The translations under genes and the position numbers were made by a program. From contig NZ_BBUZ01000047.1 in assembly GCF_001417735.1 (NCBI RefSeq), forward strand, positions 17,152 to 81,151: a stretch of DNA of 64,000 nt, in the 5' to 3' direction. Positions 56,261 to 63,999 of this stretch are shown one piece after another (the stretch's first letter is position 1; each line of letters opens with the position of its first letter). A model generated the notes under the pieces. The model was given only the letters and a program-made list of their open reading frames with translations, did no database searches and was not told where the DNA came from. This DNA comes from Streptomyces sp. NBRC 110028 (GTDB taxonomy: Bacteria > Actinomycetota > Actinomycetes > Streptomycetales > Streptomycetaceae).

Positions 56261-57106
56261 CTAGAGCAGCTGCTTGATGAGGTTGTACTCCACCACCGCG
56301 TAGCCCAGCGACTCGTACAGCCGCAGCGCCGGGGTGTTGCCGCCGAAGACGTGCAGGCCGAGGCTGCGTGCCCCGGCGGCCAGGCTGTCGCGCTCGGCGG
56401 CCAGCATCAGGGTGCGGCCGTGGCCGCGCCCGCGGTGCTCCTCGGCGACCTCGACGGAGTAGACGTACGCCTCGCCCCGCTCCTGCGCGTCCGGCTCCCC
56501 GGCGCGCAGCGCGACCCAGAGGGTGCCCACGTCCGTGCCGTCGTGGGCGAGGACCCGCAGCACGGTGCCGGGAGTGGCGGGGCCGTGCGGCAGGAGCGTC
56601 GCGTAGTCGGTGTCCGCCTTGGCCTCGGCCTGCTCCCGGGCGAGCCCGCTGTCCCGCACGCTGCGGGCGTACCGGGCGCGCGCCTGGGCGTGCCAGGCCG
56701 GGTAGTCGGCCTCCGCCATGGCCCGAAGCGCGGCGCCCGGGGGCAGCTCGGGCGGCTCCGTCAGCGGTTTGATCATTCTGCGGCCGCGCTCGTGGTAGCC
56801 GAGCGCGGCCGCCAGCCCGAGGGCGGTCGCCGCCTGGGCGGGGACGCTCACCACCAGCCGGGAGCAGTTCCAGCGGCGCAACACCTCCTCGGCGGCGAGC
56901 GCGGCGACCGTACCGCGGCCGCGGTGGCGGTCGGCGACGTCGACGTGGAGGTGCTCGATCCGCCCGACGGACGGGCCCAGCCGGGTGTCGGTGGTGAGCC
57001 GCACGGCGCCGACGGGACGGCCGTTGACGCACACCTCGTACGAGCGCGCGCGCCCGCCGTCGTCGGTGTGCCGCTCGGGCGTGGTGGGCCGCAGGGTGGT
57101 GGTCAC
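56261..57106 (-). CDS. tandem GNAT N-acetyltransferase
   Basis: A 281-aa protein with two GNAT domains. GTG 57106 (TTTLRPTTPERHTDDGG) is preferred by likeness to homologues; GTG 57136 adds ten residues, and neither has a good ribosome site. The N-terminal copy has HLHVDVADRHRGRGTVAALA. The C-terminal copy has YSVEVAEEHRGRGHGRTLML with the acetyl-CoA loop RGRGHG and ends in LYESLGYAVVEYNLIK. The substrate is unknown. It converges with the DsbA-fold gene and lies downstream of pabC. Confidence 0.85.
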   Translation of the reverse strand: MTTTLRPTTPERHTDDGGRARSYEVCVNGRPVGAVRLTTDTRLGPSVGRIEHLHVDVADRHRGRGTVAALAAEEVLRRWNCSRLVVSVPAQAATALGLAAALGYHERGRRMIKPLTEPPELPPGAALRAMAEADYPAWHAQARARYARSVRDSGLAREQAEAKADTDYATLLPHGPATPGTVLRVLAHDGTDVGTLWVALRAGEPDAQERGEAYVYSVEVAEEHRGRGHGRTLMLAAERDSLAAGARSLGLHVFGGNTPALRLYESLGYAVVEYNLIKQLL

Positions 57107-57190
57107 GATGGTGTTGTACCGGGCGCCGGGGCGCACGTCACCAGGTTTACGGGGGAAGGTTTCCGTTCCGCTTGCCCGCGCCGGTGCCCG

Positions 57191-58012
57191 TCACGGGTCG
57201 ATGTCGGCGGCCGCCCGCTCGGTGAAGATCCGCATGGCCTTGGCGGTGACCGGCCCGGGCGTGCCGGGCACGATCCGGTCGTCCACCTGCCGTACGGCCT
57301 GTACGTCCCGGGTGGTGGAGGTCAGAAAGACCTCGTCGGCCCGCTCCAGGACGTCGAACGGCAACTCGGTCTCCCGGGCCCCCACCCACTCCAGGACGAG
57401 GGCGCGGGTGATGCCCGCGAGGCAGCCGGAGGCGAGCGGCGGGGTGTGGAGTTCGCCGTCCAGGACGACGAAGACGTTGGAGCCGGTGCCCTCGCAGAGC
57501 CCGCCGACGGTGTTGGCGAACAGGGCCTCGGTGGCGTCGCGTTCCCGGGCGCGGGCGAGCGCGACCACGTTCTCGCCGTACGAGGTGGTCTTGAGGCCGG
57601 TCAGCGCGCCCCGCTCGTTGCGGGTCCAGGGGACGGTGACCACGGAGGTGGTGTCCGCCCGGCGGTGGGTCTCGACGAGCGCGACGACGAGCGTGGGGCC
57701 CGCCGTGCCCCGGTCGGAGCCCAGCGGCGAGACCCCTCCGGTGTAGGTGATCCGCAGCCGCCCCAGCGGCATGGGGTTGCCGGCGAGGACCGCCTCGCAG
57801 GCCCGCCGCACCTCGTCGAGGTCCGGCTCCGGCAGGCCCAGGCCGTGCGCGGAGCGGGCCAGCCGGTGGAGATGGCGGGTGAGCGCGAAGGCGCGGCCGT
57901 CCACCGCCTTGACCGTCTCGAAGACGCCGTCGCCGACCGTCAGCCCGTGGTCGAAGACCGACACCTGGGCGCTGTCGGCTTCGCGCAGGGATCCGTCGAG
58001 CCAGATCGTCAC
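57191..58012 (-). CDS. pabC: 4-amino-4-deoxychorismate lyase (class IV PLP aminotransferase fold)
   Basis: PabC splits aminodeoxychorismate to p-aminobenzoate and pyruvate for folate synthesis. The 273-aa protein starts at GTG 58012 (TIWLDGSLREADSAQVSVFD) and overlaps the pabB stop as GTGA. It shows the fold-type IV pattern DHGLTVGDGVFET, RLRITYTGG, the PLP-lysine segment LTGLKTTSY, and ALFANTVGGLCEGTGSNVFV. The pabB coupling favours lyase over a branched-chain or D-amino-acid aminotransferase. Confidence 0.92.
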   Translation of the reverse strand: MTIWLDGSLREADSAQVSVFDHGLTVGDGVFETVKAVDGRAFALTRHLHRLARSAHGLGLPEPDLDEVRRACEAVLAGNPMPLGRLRITYTGGVSPLGSDRGTAGPTLVVALVETHRRADTTSVVTVPWTRNERGALTGLKTTSYGENVVALARARERDATEALFANTVGGLCEGTGSNVFVVLDGELHTPPLASGCLAGITRALVLEWVGARETELPFDVLERADEVFLTSTTRDVQAVRQVDDRIVPGTPGPVTAKAMRIFTERAAADIDP

Positions 58013-59067
58013 CGCATGGTCCTTCCCGTCGGCTGTTGTACCTCCGACGCTACCGCGAGCAGTCGCGCCGCCTTGAGTTCGGTTTCGTCCCACTCGCGGT
58101 CCGGGTCGGAACCCCAGGTGATCCCGGCTCCGGTGCCGAACCGCAGCACGGCGGCGCCGGGGGACGGCCGGTCGATCCAGAAGGTCCGTATCCCCACGGC
58201 CAGCTCGCCGGTGCCCCGGTCCGCGTCCACCCAGCCGATACCGCCGCAGTACGGGCCCCGGGGCGCGGTCTCCAGCTCCCCGATGAGGCGCAGGGCGCTG
58301 GACTTGGGCGCCCCCGTCACCGACCCGGGCGGAAAGGCCGCCGTGAACAGCTCCACCCAGCCCGCCCCCGGCGCCAGCTCGCCGCGCACCGTGGAGACCA
58401 GGTGCACCAGGCCGGGGTGCGGCTCGACCGCGCAGAGCGCGGGGACGGTCACCGAGCCGGTGGCGCAGACCCGTCCCAGGTCGTTGCGGACCAGGTCCAC
58501 GATCATCACGTTCTCGGCGTGGTCCTTCTCCAGCAGGTCCTCCGCCCGGCGGCCGGTGCCCTTGATCGGCCCGGACTCCACGGTCCGGCCGGAGCGGCGC
58601 AGAAACAGCTCGGGCGAGGCCGTGGCGACCTCCACCCCGTGCCCGGGAAGCCGCACGGTGCCCGCGTACGGGGCCGGGTTGCCGCGGGCCAGCAGGGCGG
58701 TCAGCGCGTCCACGTCCGCCGCGTGCGGGTCGGGCAGCGGCGCGGAGAGCACGCGGCACAGATTGGCCTGGTAGACCTCCCCCGCCGCGATGCGGTCGCG
58801 GACGCGGCGGACCCCCTCGGTGTACCCGGCCCGGTCCAGCGAGGACGACCAGTCGGTGGGCCGGGGCCCGCGCCAGGAGCCGGGCACCGCACCGGGGACG
58901 GGTTCGGGGCGTACGTCACCGAAGCGGGCACAGACCACACGCCCTTCGAAGTCCGCGACAACAGCCCAGAAACCCTCGGTGTCGAGAGCCGAGGGATCGC
59001 TGGTCACATCGCGAAGATCGGTGGCGAGCAGGCCGCCGAAGCGGGCGAGAGGGAGCGGGTCGTGCAC
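58009..59067 (-). CDS. pabB: aminodeoxychorismate synthase component I
   Basis: PabB converts chorismate and ammonia to aminodeoxychorismate. The 352-aa chorismate-binding protein was started at GTG 59067 (HDPLPLARFGGLLATDLRD); GTG 59093 is an alternative. TAGACT lies 7 nt upstream with no ribosome site, so a leaderless message is possible. Signatures are GEVYQANLCR, SPELFLRR, PIKGTGRR, DLVRNDLGRV and FPPGSVTGAPK. No glutaminase (PabA) gene is adjacent; it must come from another locus. It is coupled to pabC. Confidence 0.92.
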   Translation of the reverse strand: MHDPLPLARFGGLLATDLRDVTSDPSALDTEGFWAVVADFEGRVVCARFGDVRPEPVPGAVPGSWRGPRPTDWSSSLDRAGYTEGVRRVRDRIAAGEVYQANLCRVLSAPLPDPHAADVDALTALLARGNPAPYAGTVRLPGHGVEVATASPELFLRRSGRTVESGPIKGTGRRAEDLLEKDHAENVMIVDLVRNDLGRVCATGSVTVPALCAVEPHPGLVHLVSTVRGELAPGAGWVELFTAAFPPGSVTGAPKSSALRLIGELETAPRGPYCGGIGWVDADRGTGELAVGIRTFWIDRPSPGAAVLRFGTGAGITWGSDPDREWDETELKAARLLAVASEVQQPTGRTMR

Positions 59068-59152
59068 GCTTGCGAGTCTATGGCGCCTGGTCACGGGGGC
59101 CGCGGGAGGGACCGCGGCGGGCGAGCAGGGCAGCACGCTGCGGAAACGGAAT

Positions 59153-59180
59153 TTGAGCTGGCTCCGGAATCCGCTAGAGT
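59153..59180 (+). promoter_or_regulatory. promoter of the tRNA cluster
   Basis: TTGAGC (59153-59158) and TAGAGT (59175-59180) spaced 16 bp resemble a vegetative (HrdB) promoter. The first tRNA begins 45 bp after the -10, and all five tRNAs read the same way. Confidence 0.65.
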
Positions 59181-59225
59181 TCAACACGTCGCCGGGACGC
59201 GGAAGCGCCCCGGGAAACGACACCT

Positions 59226-59298
59226 GCGGACGTGGCTCAGTTGGTAGAGCATCACCTTGCCAAGGTGAGGGTCGCGAGTTCGAATCTCGTCGTCCGCT
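59226..59298 (+). tRNA. tRNA-Gly (anticodon GCC)
   Basis: A 73-nt cloverleaf with acceptor GCGGACG/CGTCCGC, T discriminator, anticodon loop TTGCCAA (GCC) and T loop TTCGAAT. First gene of the cluster. Confidence 0.97.
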
Positions 59299-59326
59299 CG
59301 GAGTGGGGGTTCATGCCTCCACGTCT

Positions 59327-59397
59327 GGTGGAGTGGCCGAGAGGCGAGGCAACGGCCTGCAAAGCCGTCTACACGGGTTCAAATCCCGTCTCCACCT
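59327..59397 (+). tRNA. tRNA-Cys (anticodon GCA)
   Basis: A 71-nt cloverleaf with acceptor GGTGGAG/CTCCACC, T discriminator, anticodon loop CTGCAAA (GCA) and T loop TTCAAAT. Confidence 0.96.
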
Positions 59398-59398
59398 C

Positions 59399-59470
59399 GG
59401 ACGATTAGCTCAGCGGGAGAGCGCTTCCCTGACACGGAAGAGGTCACTGGTTCAATCCCAGTATCGTCCA
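59399..59470 (+). tRNA. tRNA-Val (anticodon GAC), copy 1
   Basis: A 72-nt cloverleaf with acceptor GGACGAT/ATCGTCC and A discriminator, anticodon loop CTGACAC (GAC), T loop TTCAATC. It starts one base after the tRNA-Cys end. Confidence 0.97.
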
Positions 59471-59518
59471 CTCGGGACCCTGCGGTCCCACCCCTGGGGT
59501 CCTCGCGGCCCCACACCC

Positions 59519-59590
59519 GCGCGATTAGCTCAGCGGGAGAGCGCTTCCCTGACACGGAAGAGGTCACTGGTTCAATCCCAGTATCGCGCA
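59519..59590 (+). tRNA. tRNA-Val (anticodon GAC), copy 2 with altered acceptor stem
   Basis: Identical to copies 1 and 3 except in the acceptor stem, which is GCGCGAT/ATCGCGC. Pairs 2-71 and 3-70 change from G-C and A-T to C-G and G-C, with both strands changed so pairing is kept. The discriminator A is unchanged. Confidence 0.97.
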
Positions 59591-59601
59591 CGCAGTCCCC
59601 G

Positions 59602-59673
59602 GGACGATTAGCTCAGCGGGAGAGCGCTTCCCTGACACGGAAGAGGTCACTGGTTCAATCCCAGTATCGTCCA
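59602..59673 (+). tRNA. tRNA-Val (anticodon GAC), copy 3
   Basis: Identical in sequence to copy 1 (GGACGAT/ATCGTCC acceptor, GAC anticodon). Last gene of the cluster, followed by a strong terminator. Confidence 0.97.
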
Positions 59674-59680
59674 CACCGAT

Positions 59681-59719
59681 CGGCGAAGGGCCGGAGCGAG
59701 AAGCTCCGGCCCTTCGCCG
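59681..59719 (+). terminator. terminator of the tRNA cluster
   Basis: A 17-bp perfect stem (59681-59697 with 59703-59719), 5-nt loop GAGAA, 7 bp past the last tRNA. Confidence 0.92.
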
Positions 59720-59757
59720 TGTGTCCTGTGCGCCGTTCGGCGCGTCAACGGCGCGAG

Positions 59758-59783
59758 CCCGGACAGCTCCCCAGCTGTCCGGG
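59758..59783 (-). terminator. terminator of the downstream small membrane-protein gene
   Basis: CCCGGACAGCT (59758-59768) and AGCTGTCCGGG (59773-59783) form an 11-bp stem with a CCCC loop, 86 bp past the stop at 59870. It may also back up the tRNA terminator. Confidence 0.7.
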
Positions 59784-59869
59784 CCTCGTGCCGTCCGCCG
59801 CACCCCCGTCCCCACGGGGCTGATGGCCGGAAGTCCCCGGCCCGGGCCGCTCTCCCGGACCTGGGGCGC

Positions 59870-60076
59870 TCAGCGCCCCAGCATTCCCGCCACGGACGAC
59901 GCCTGTGTGACGACGGCTTCCCAGCCGCCGAACGCGATGCTCAGCAGGACGGCCAGCGGCAGCACCATGGCCGCCGCGACCAGGGGATGGCGCGTGCCGG
60001 CCTGCGGGCTGCCGAACGCGTCAAGCGCGCGGCGCCCGCGTGCCCTGACGACCGTACGTCCCACCGTGTCCGCCAT
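59870..60076 (-). CDS. small membrane protein
   Basis: A 68-aa protein starting at ATG 60076 (MADTVGRTVVRARGRRAL) with a strong GGAGGAAGG site. A basic N-terminus is followed by one membrane helix (LVAAAMVLPLAVLLSIAF) and a short polar end (TQASSVAGMLGR). The family is not recognised. Confidence 0.72.
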   Translation of the reverse strand: MADTVGRTVVRARGRRALDAFGSPQAGTRHPLVAAAMVLPLAVLLSIAFGGWEAVVTQASSVAGMLGR

Positions 60077-60351
60077 CGTCCTTCCTCCGTCACATCTGCA
60101 GCGGCGAGCGTCTGACCTCGGGGGACGAGTGCTGCACCCGCCGCTTGACCTCAACATTAGGCGCGCGGCCCGGTGCGCGGCGTCATGCCCTCGTACCGCT
60201 TGCCGGGCCTCCCGGAGGATGACGCCGGGCCGGGCCTCGTACTCCCCTGGGTGGAGAAATCCGTCCGGGACTTGGGGTCTTCCCTGAGAGGGCCGCCGGA
60301 GCGGGCCCTTCCGGGGGGCCTCCCAGGGATGGAACGGCCGGTGGGCGGCTC

Positions 60352-60588
60352 CTACTCACGGTCCCCGTCCGCGCCCCGCGGCACCGGCTGCTCCACCAGC
60401 GCCAGGACCCGGTTCGCCATGAAGCGGGCCGTCCGCACCACGGACCCGTTTCGGGTGACTTCGCTCACTTCCACCACCCCGCGCCGCACCGCCGTCTCGA
60501 CCCGCCGCCCCGCCCTCCCGGCCACCACTTCGTACGTACGCGTCGTGTCGCCCGCGTCCACCACTATCTCCACACGATCACCCTTCAC
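60352..60588 (-). CDS. small conserved-looking beta-rich protein
   Basis: A 78-aa protein started at GTG 60588 (KGDRVEIVVDAGDTTRTYEV), with GGGGG and GAGG upstream; GTG 60621 (ISKDRLRRG) is an alternative start. The predicted strands alternate polar and hydrophobic residues (VEVSEVTRNGSVVRTARFM). No catalytic motif or membrane segment is seen. The family is not recognised. It is divergent from the kinase gene. Confidence 0.65.
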   Translation of the reverse strand: MKGDRVEIVVDAGDTTRTYEVVAGRAGRRVETAVRRGVVEVSEVTRNGSVVRTARFMANRVLALVEQPVPRGADGDRE

Positions 60589-60860
60589 GGCCTCAATCCC
60601 CCTTCTGAGACGGTCTTTTGAGATCACGCACGCGCAGACCGGGGCACGGATTGCCACGATTGCGACCCACTTCTCCAGAGTCCCAGGCACCACTGACAAT
60701 CCATAGGCCGACGCATGCGCGGCCTCTCAGCGCGCGGGGCCGTCAATCCGTAAGCTGTGCACGTCAGACGGACGGCAGTGGACCGGCAGCAGACGGCAGC
60801 GGATGGGGCTCCCCACCAAGGGGTGAGGGAAGGGCTCCCCACCGGAGGTAGGGGACGGAC

Positions 60861-62201
60861 ATGGCGATGATGCGGCTCCGGCGCGAGGACCCGCGTGTCG
60901 TCGGCTCCTTCCGGCTTCACCGGCGGCTCGGCGCGGGCGGTATGGGGGTCGTCTACCTCGGGTCCGACCGGCGCGGGCAGCGGGTGGCGCTGAAGGTCAT
61001 CCGGCCGGATCTGGCGGAGGACCGGGAGTTCCGGTCGCGGTTCGCCCGCGAGGTGTCCGCCGCGCGGCGGATCCGCGGCGGCTGTACGGCGCGGCTGGTG
61101 GCCGCGGACCTGGAGGCCGACCGGCCCTGGTTCGCCACCCAGTACGTGCCCGGCCCCTCCCTGCACGACAAGGTCAACGAGGAGGGCCCGCTGCCGGCCG
61201 CGCACGTCGCGTCCATCGGGTCCGCGCTGGCCGAGGGGCTGTTGGCGGTGCACGAGGCGGGGGTCGTCCACCGCGACCTCAAGCCGTCCAACATCCTCCT
61301 CTCCCCCAAGGGCCCCCGCATCATCGACTTCGGCATCGCCTGGGCCACCGGGGCCAGCACGCTGACCCACGTCGGTACGGCCGTCGGCTCCCCCGGCTTC
61401 CTCGCGCCCGAGCAGGTGCGGGGCGCGGCCGTCACCCCGGCGACCGACGTCTTCGCGCTGGGCGCCACACTCGCGTACGCCTCCACTGCGGATTCGCCGT
61501 TCGGGCACGGGAGTTCCGAGGTGATGCTGTACCGCGTCGTGCACGAGGAGCCGCAGCTGCTCGGGGTGCCGGACGCGCTGGCCCCTCTGCTGCACGCGTG
61601 CCTCGCGAAGGACCCGGAGGACCGGCCGACGACGCTGCAGCTGTCGCTGCGACTCAAGGAGATCGCGGCGCGGGAGGCCCACGGACACGGGGCGCCCCCT
61701 GGGCATGCCCCGGACGGGCGTCCTGTGGGGCGGCGGGCCGACGCGTACGCGGACCAGCACACGGAGCGCCGGCCGGGACCGGGCACGCCGCCCCGGAGCA
61801 CGCCCTCCCGGGGTACGCCGCCCCGGGGCACCCCGCCCCGGGGTACCCCGTCCCGGGGCGCGGCGGCGCCGCGGGCGTCGTCGCCGCGGTCCGCGCCGCC
61901 CGGCGCGGGCCCGGCGCGGCCGACGGGGCGCAACACCCCGGCGCGGCCGCCCGCGCCGCGCCGCGGCACCGGCCAGCGCCCCGCGCCCCGTACGAACGGC
62001 CGCCGGCCCGGCGGCCCGGACCGGGTCCGGCTGCTGCGGCAGCGGCTGACGGTCTTCGTGGTGGTGACGCTGCTGGTCGCGCTGGGCATCGCGGCGGCCC
62101 AGGGCTGCCAGGGTCCGGCGCGCGGCCTGGGCATCCCGACCGCGCCGACGGCGCCGGGGGCACCGGAGGCACCGGGGGCAGGCCCGGAGGCCGGGCTCTG
62201 A
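60861..62201 (+). CDS. membrane-anchored eukaryotic-type Ser/Thr protein kinase
   Basis: A 446-aa Hanks-type kinase starting at ATG 60861 (MAMMRLRREDPRVVGSF). Seen are the glycine loop GAGGMGVVY, the Lys of VALKVI, HRDLKPSN, DFG, and GSPGFLAPEQ (activation loop and APE). Residues about 275-395 form a disordered Pro/Arg/Gly/Thr linker with RGTPPRGTP repeats. One membrane helix follows (LTVFVVVTLLVALGIAAAQG, about 395-415), then only about 30 outside residues rich in Ala, Pro and Gly. There are no PASTA or other sensor domains. Its target is unknown. A direct repeat GGGCTCCCCACC lies twice just upstream. Confidence 0.93.
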   Translation: MAMMRLRREDPRVVGSFRLHRRLGAGGMGVVYLGSDRRGQRVALKVIRPDLAEDREFRSRFAREVSAARRIRGGCTARLVAADLEADRPWFATQYVPGPSLHDKVNEEGPLPAAHVASIGSALAEGLLAVHEAGVVHRDLKPSNILLSPKGPRIIDFGIAWATGASTLTHVGTAVGSPGFLAPEQVRGAAVTPATDVFALGATLAYASTADSPFGHGSSEVMLYRVVHEEPQLLGVPDALAPLLHACLAKDPEDRPTTLQLSLRLKEIAAREAHGHGAPPGHAPDGRPVGRRADAYADQHTERRPGPGTPPRSTPSRGTPPRGTPPRGTPSRGAAAPRASSPRSAPPGAGPARPTGRNTPARPPAPRRGTGQRPAPRTNGRRPGGPDRVRLLRQRLTVFVVVTLLVALGIAAAQGCQGPARGLGIPTAPTAPGAPEAPGAGPEAGL

Positions 62202-62584
62202 CCTGGCGGCTTGAGTGATGGTCGCGGTGCGCGTGCGGGTGCGGGTGCGGGTGCGTGGTGGGTGCGCGGGCGCTGGGGTGGTGGGTGCCGGGTGCGGGGC
62301 CTCCGGGGCAGGGCCCTGGACCGTATATTTACGGCGCCGCTGACGCAGAGCATGTCGTGAACGTCGAGCGATCGGCGCCACAAATACACGTCAGCGTCCA
62401 GGACCCCACCCCTGCGACCCCGCCCCCTTCCGCCGAGTCGCGACCGCCCACCAGTGGCCCGCCCCCTTCCGGCTCCGGTACACCCCGGCGGCCAGGCGCA
62501 GGGCGGGGGTGGGAGCGGTCCCGCCTCTCGTGGCGACGGCCGCCGGGCGACCCGGGGTCCGGGGGCGGAGCCCCCGCTGTCCTA
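62202..62584. other. 383-bp gene-free stretch before the IS element
   Basis: It has three exact GCGGGT units (62235-62252) in a G/T-rich run, a small palindrome CCGTATATTTACGG (62321-62334), and an 11-nt copy of part of the IS terminal repeat (62375-62385). No coding frame or terminator is convincing. The target TA of the IS is at 62583-62584. Confidence 0.6.
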
Positions 62585-62616
62585 GTGTGATGCGCCACAA
62601 ATTTCGAGGTTAAGTC
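62585..62616. repeat. IS630 terminal inverted repeat, left
   Basis: 32 nt, exact reverse complement of 63968-63999. It contains the transposase stop codon (62610-62612). Confidence 0.95.
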
Positions 62617-63953
62617 TGCTGCTGGTTTTCGGTAGAGGGGGCGATTCTGGCGAGGTAGTCGGCGAGGGAGTTGAGGATCTCGTCGGCGGTCTTGGTCCAG
62701 GTGAAGGGTTTCGGGTCCTCGTTCCAGGTGTCGATCCAGGCCCGGATGTCGTCCTCCAGGGATTTCACCGAGGTGTGTACGCCGCGGCGGACGAGTTTTT
62801 CGGTCAGCAGGCCGAACCATCGCTCGACCTGGTTGATCCAGGAGGAGCCGGTCGGGGTGAAGTGGACGTGGAAGCGGGGGTGCTTGCCCAGCCAGGTTTT
62901 GATCTCGGCGGTGTTGTGTGTGGCGTAGTTGTCGCAGACCAGGTGGACGTCGAGTCCGCTCGGCACAGCCTTGTCTATGGTGACCAGGAACTTCTTGAAC
63001 TCAATCGCCCGGTGGCGGCGGTGGAGTTCACTGATGACGGTGCCGTCGGCGATGTTGAACGCGGCGAACAGGCTGGTGATGCCATGCCGCAGGTAGTCGT
63101 GGGTGCGGCGTTCGGGCATGCCCGGCATCATCGGCAGCACCGGCTGGGAGCGGTCCAGTGCCTGGATCTGGCTCTTCTCGTCCACGCACAGCACTACCGC
63201 CTTCTCCGGCGGGTTGTGGTACAGACCCACGACATCGACGACCTTCTCGATGAACTGCGGATCAGTCGAAAGCTTGAAGGAATCCTGCAGATGAGGCTTG
63301 AGATCGAATCTCTTCCAGATCCGTCCGATAGTGGACTTCGACAGCCCGGTACGGGCCGCCATCGAGGCCCGCGACCAGTGAGTGTCCTTACCCGGCGTGG
63401 ACTCCAGCGTCGCCACGACCACTTCCTCGACCTGGTCGAGGAGAATCGAGGGTGGCCGGCCCGGCCGGGGCTCGTCATGCAGGCCGTCGAGGCGTTCGGA
63501 GACGAAACGAGCACGCCAGCGATCCACGGTCGACGCGTCAACCCCCAGATCCGCAGCGGCCTGCCTGTTCGTCCCGCCCTCCGCACACCGCAGCACGATC
63601 CTCGCACGCAACGCGAGATACTGAGCGGTCTTCGCTCGCCGGGCCCACCGGGTCAGCTGGGCCCGTTCGGCCTCACTCAGGACCAGGTCGGCCTTCGGCC
63701 GACCGATACGAAAGGCATCCTCCAGCCCAGGCAAGCGCTCAGCGGCGAACTTCCCCCGCCACTTTCTCACCGTCGCTACCGTTACGCCGACCTCTGCAGC
63801 AACACGCGCATTCGGCGCCCCGTCCGCGCACGCCAGCACGATGCGCGCCCGTTCAGCAAACCGGGGCGCCACCGCCCCACTTGCCCAACGGGACAATTCC
63901 ACCCGCTCCTCATCGGACAGAACGACTTCAACAGCACGAGGCCCCGGCGACAT
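62610..63953 (-). CDS. IS630-family transposase with duplicated N-terminal helix-turn-helix module
   Basis: A 447-aa DDE transposase starting at ATG 63953 (MSPGPRAVEVVLSDEERVEL). Residues about 11-86 and 92-167 are two copies of one module: LS-x2-ER-x2-L-x-RWA, RARIVL-x-CA-x-G, AA-x-LGV-x3-TV-x-RWR and a closing GRP. The catalytic domain has CVDEKSQIQAL (Asp near 256), VCDNYATH (Asp near 339) and SSWINQVERWF (Glu near 376). Common IS630 proteins of about 340-370 aa have one module, so this is longer by one unit. The reading frame and repeats are intact, so it may be active. Confidence 0.95.
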   Translation of the reverse strand: MSPGPRAVEVVLSDEERVELSRWASGAVAPRFAERARIVLACADGAPNARVAAEVGVTVATVRKWRGKFAAERLPGLEDAFRIGRPKADLVLSEAERAQLTRWARRAKTAQYLALRARIVLRCAEGGTNRQAAADLGVDASTVDRWRARFVSERLDGLHDEPRPGRPPSILLDQVEEVVVATLESTPGKDTHWSRASMAARTGLSKSTIGRIWKRFDLKPHLQDSFKLSTDPQFIEKVVDVVGLYHNPPEKAVVLCVDEKSQIQALDRSQPVLPMMPGMPERRTHDYLRHGITSLFAAFNIADGTVISELHRRHRAIEFKKFLVTIDKAVPSGLDVHLVCDNYATHNTAEIKTWLGKHPRFHVHFTPTGSSWINQVERWFGLLTEKLVRRGVHTSVKSLEDDIRAWIDTWNEDPKPFTWTKTADEILNSLADYLARIAPSTENQQQT

Positions 63954-63967
63954 ACCAACAGACTACT

Positions 63968-63999
63968 GACTTAACCTCGAAATTTGTGGCGCATCACAC
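63968..63999. repeat. IS630 terminal inverted repeat, right
   Basis: 32 nt, exact reverse complement of the left end; the next base, T64000, is the last in the window. Confidence 0.95.

Larger units (their letters stand above)
62585..63999 (-). mobile_element. complete IS630-family insertion sequence
   Basis: Perfect 32-bp terminal inverted repeats lie at 62585-62616 and 63968-63999 (outer end GTGTGATGCGCCAC). The left end is preceded by TA (62583-62584) and the right end is followed by T at base 64000, as expected for a duplicated TA target whose A is just outside the window. The element is 1415 bp with one intact transposase gene. Confidence 0.93.

Noticed and set aside
59399..59673. Tandem tRNA-Val genes as attachment sites of an integrated element
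   Set aside because: The copies are 72-nt complete tRNAs spaced by short sequence with no integrase, excisionase or cargo between them; simple gene duplication explains them.
61789..61860. Short GC repeats as a separate repeat element
   Set aside because: They encode the RGTPPRGTP linker of the kinase and belong to its coding sequence.
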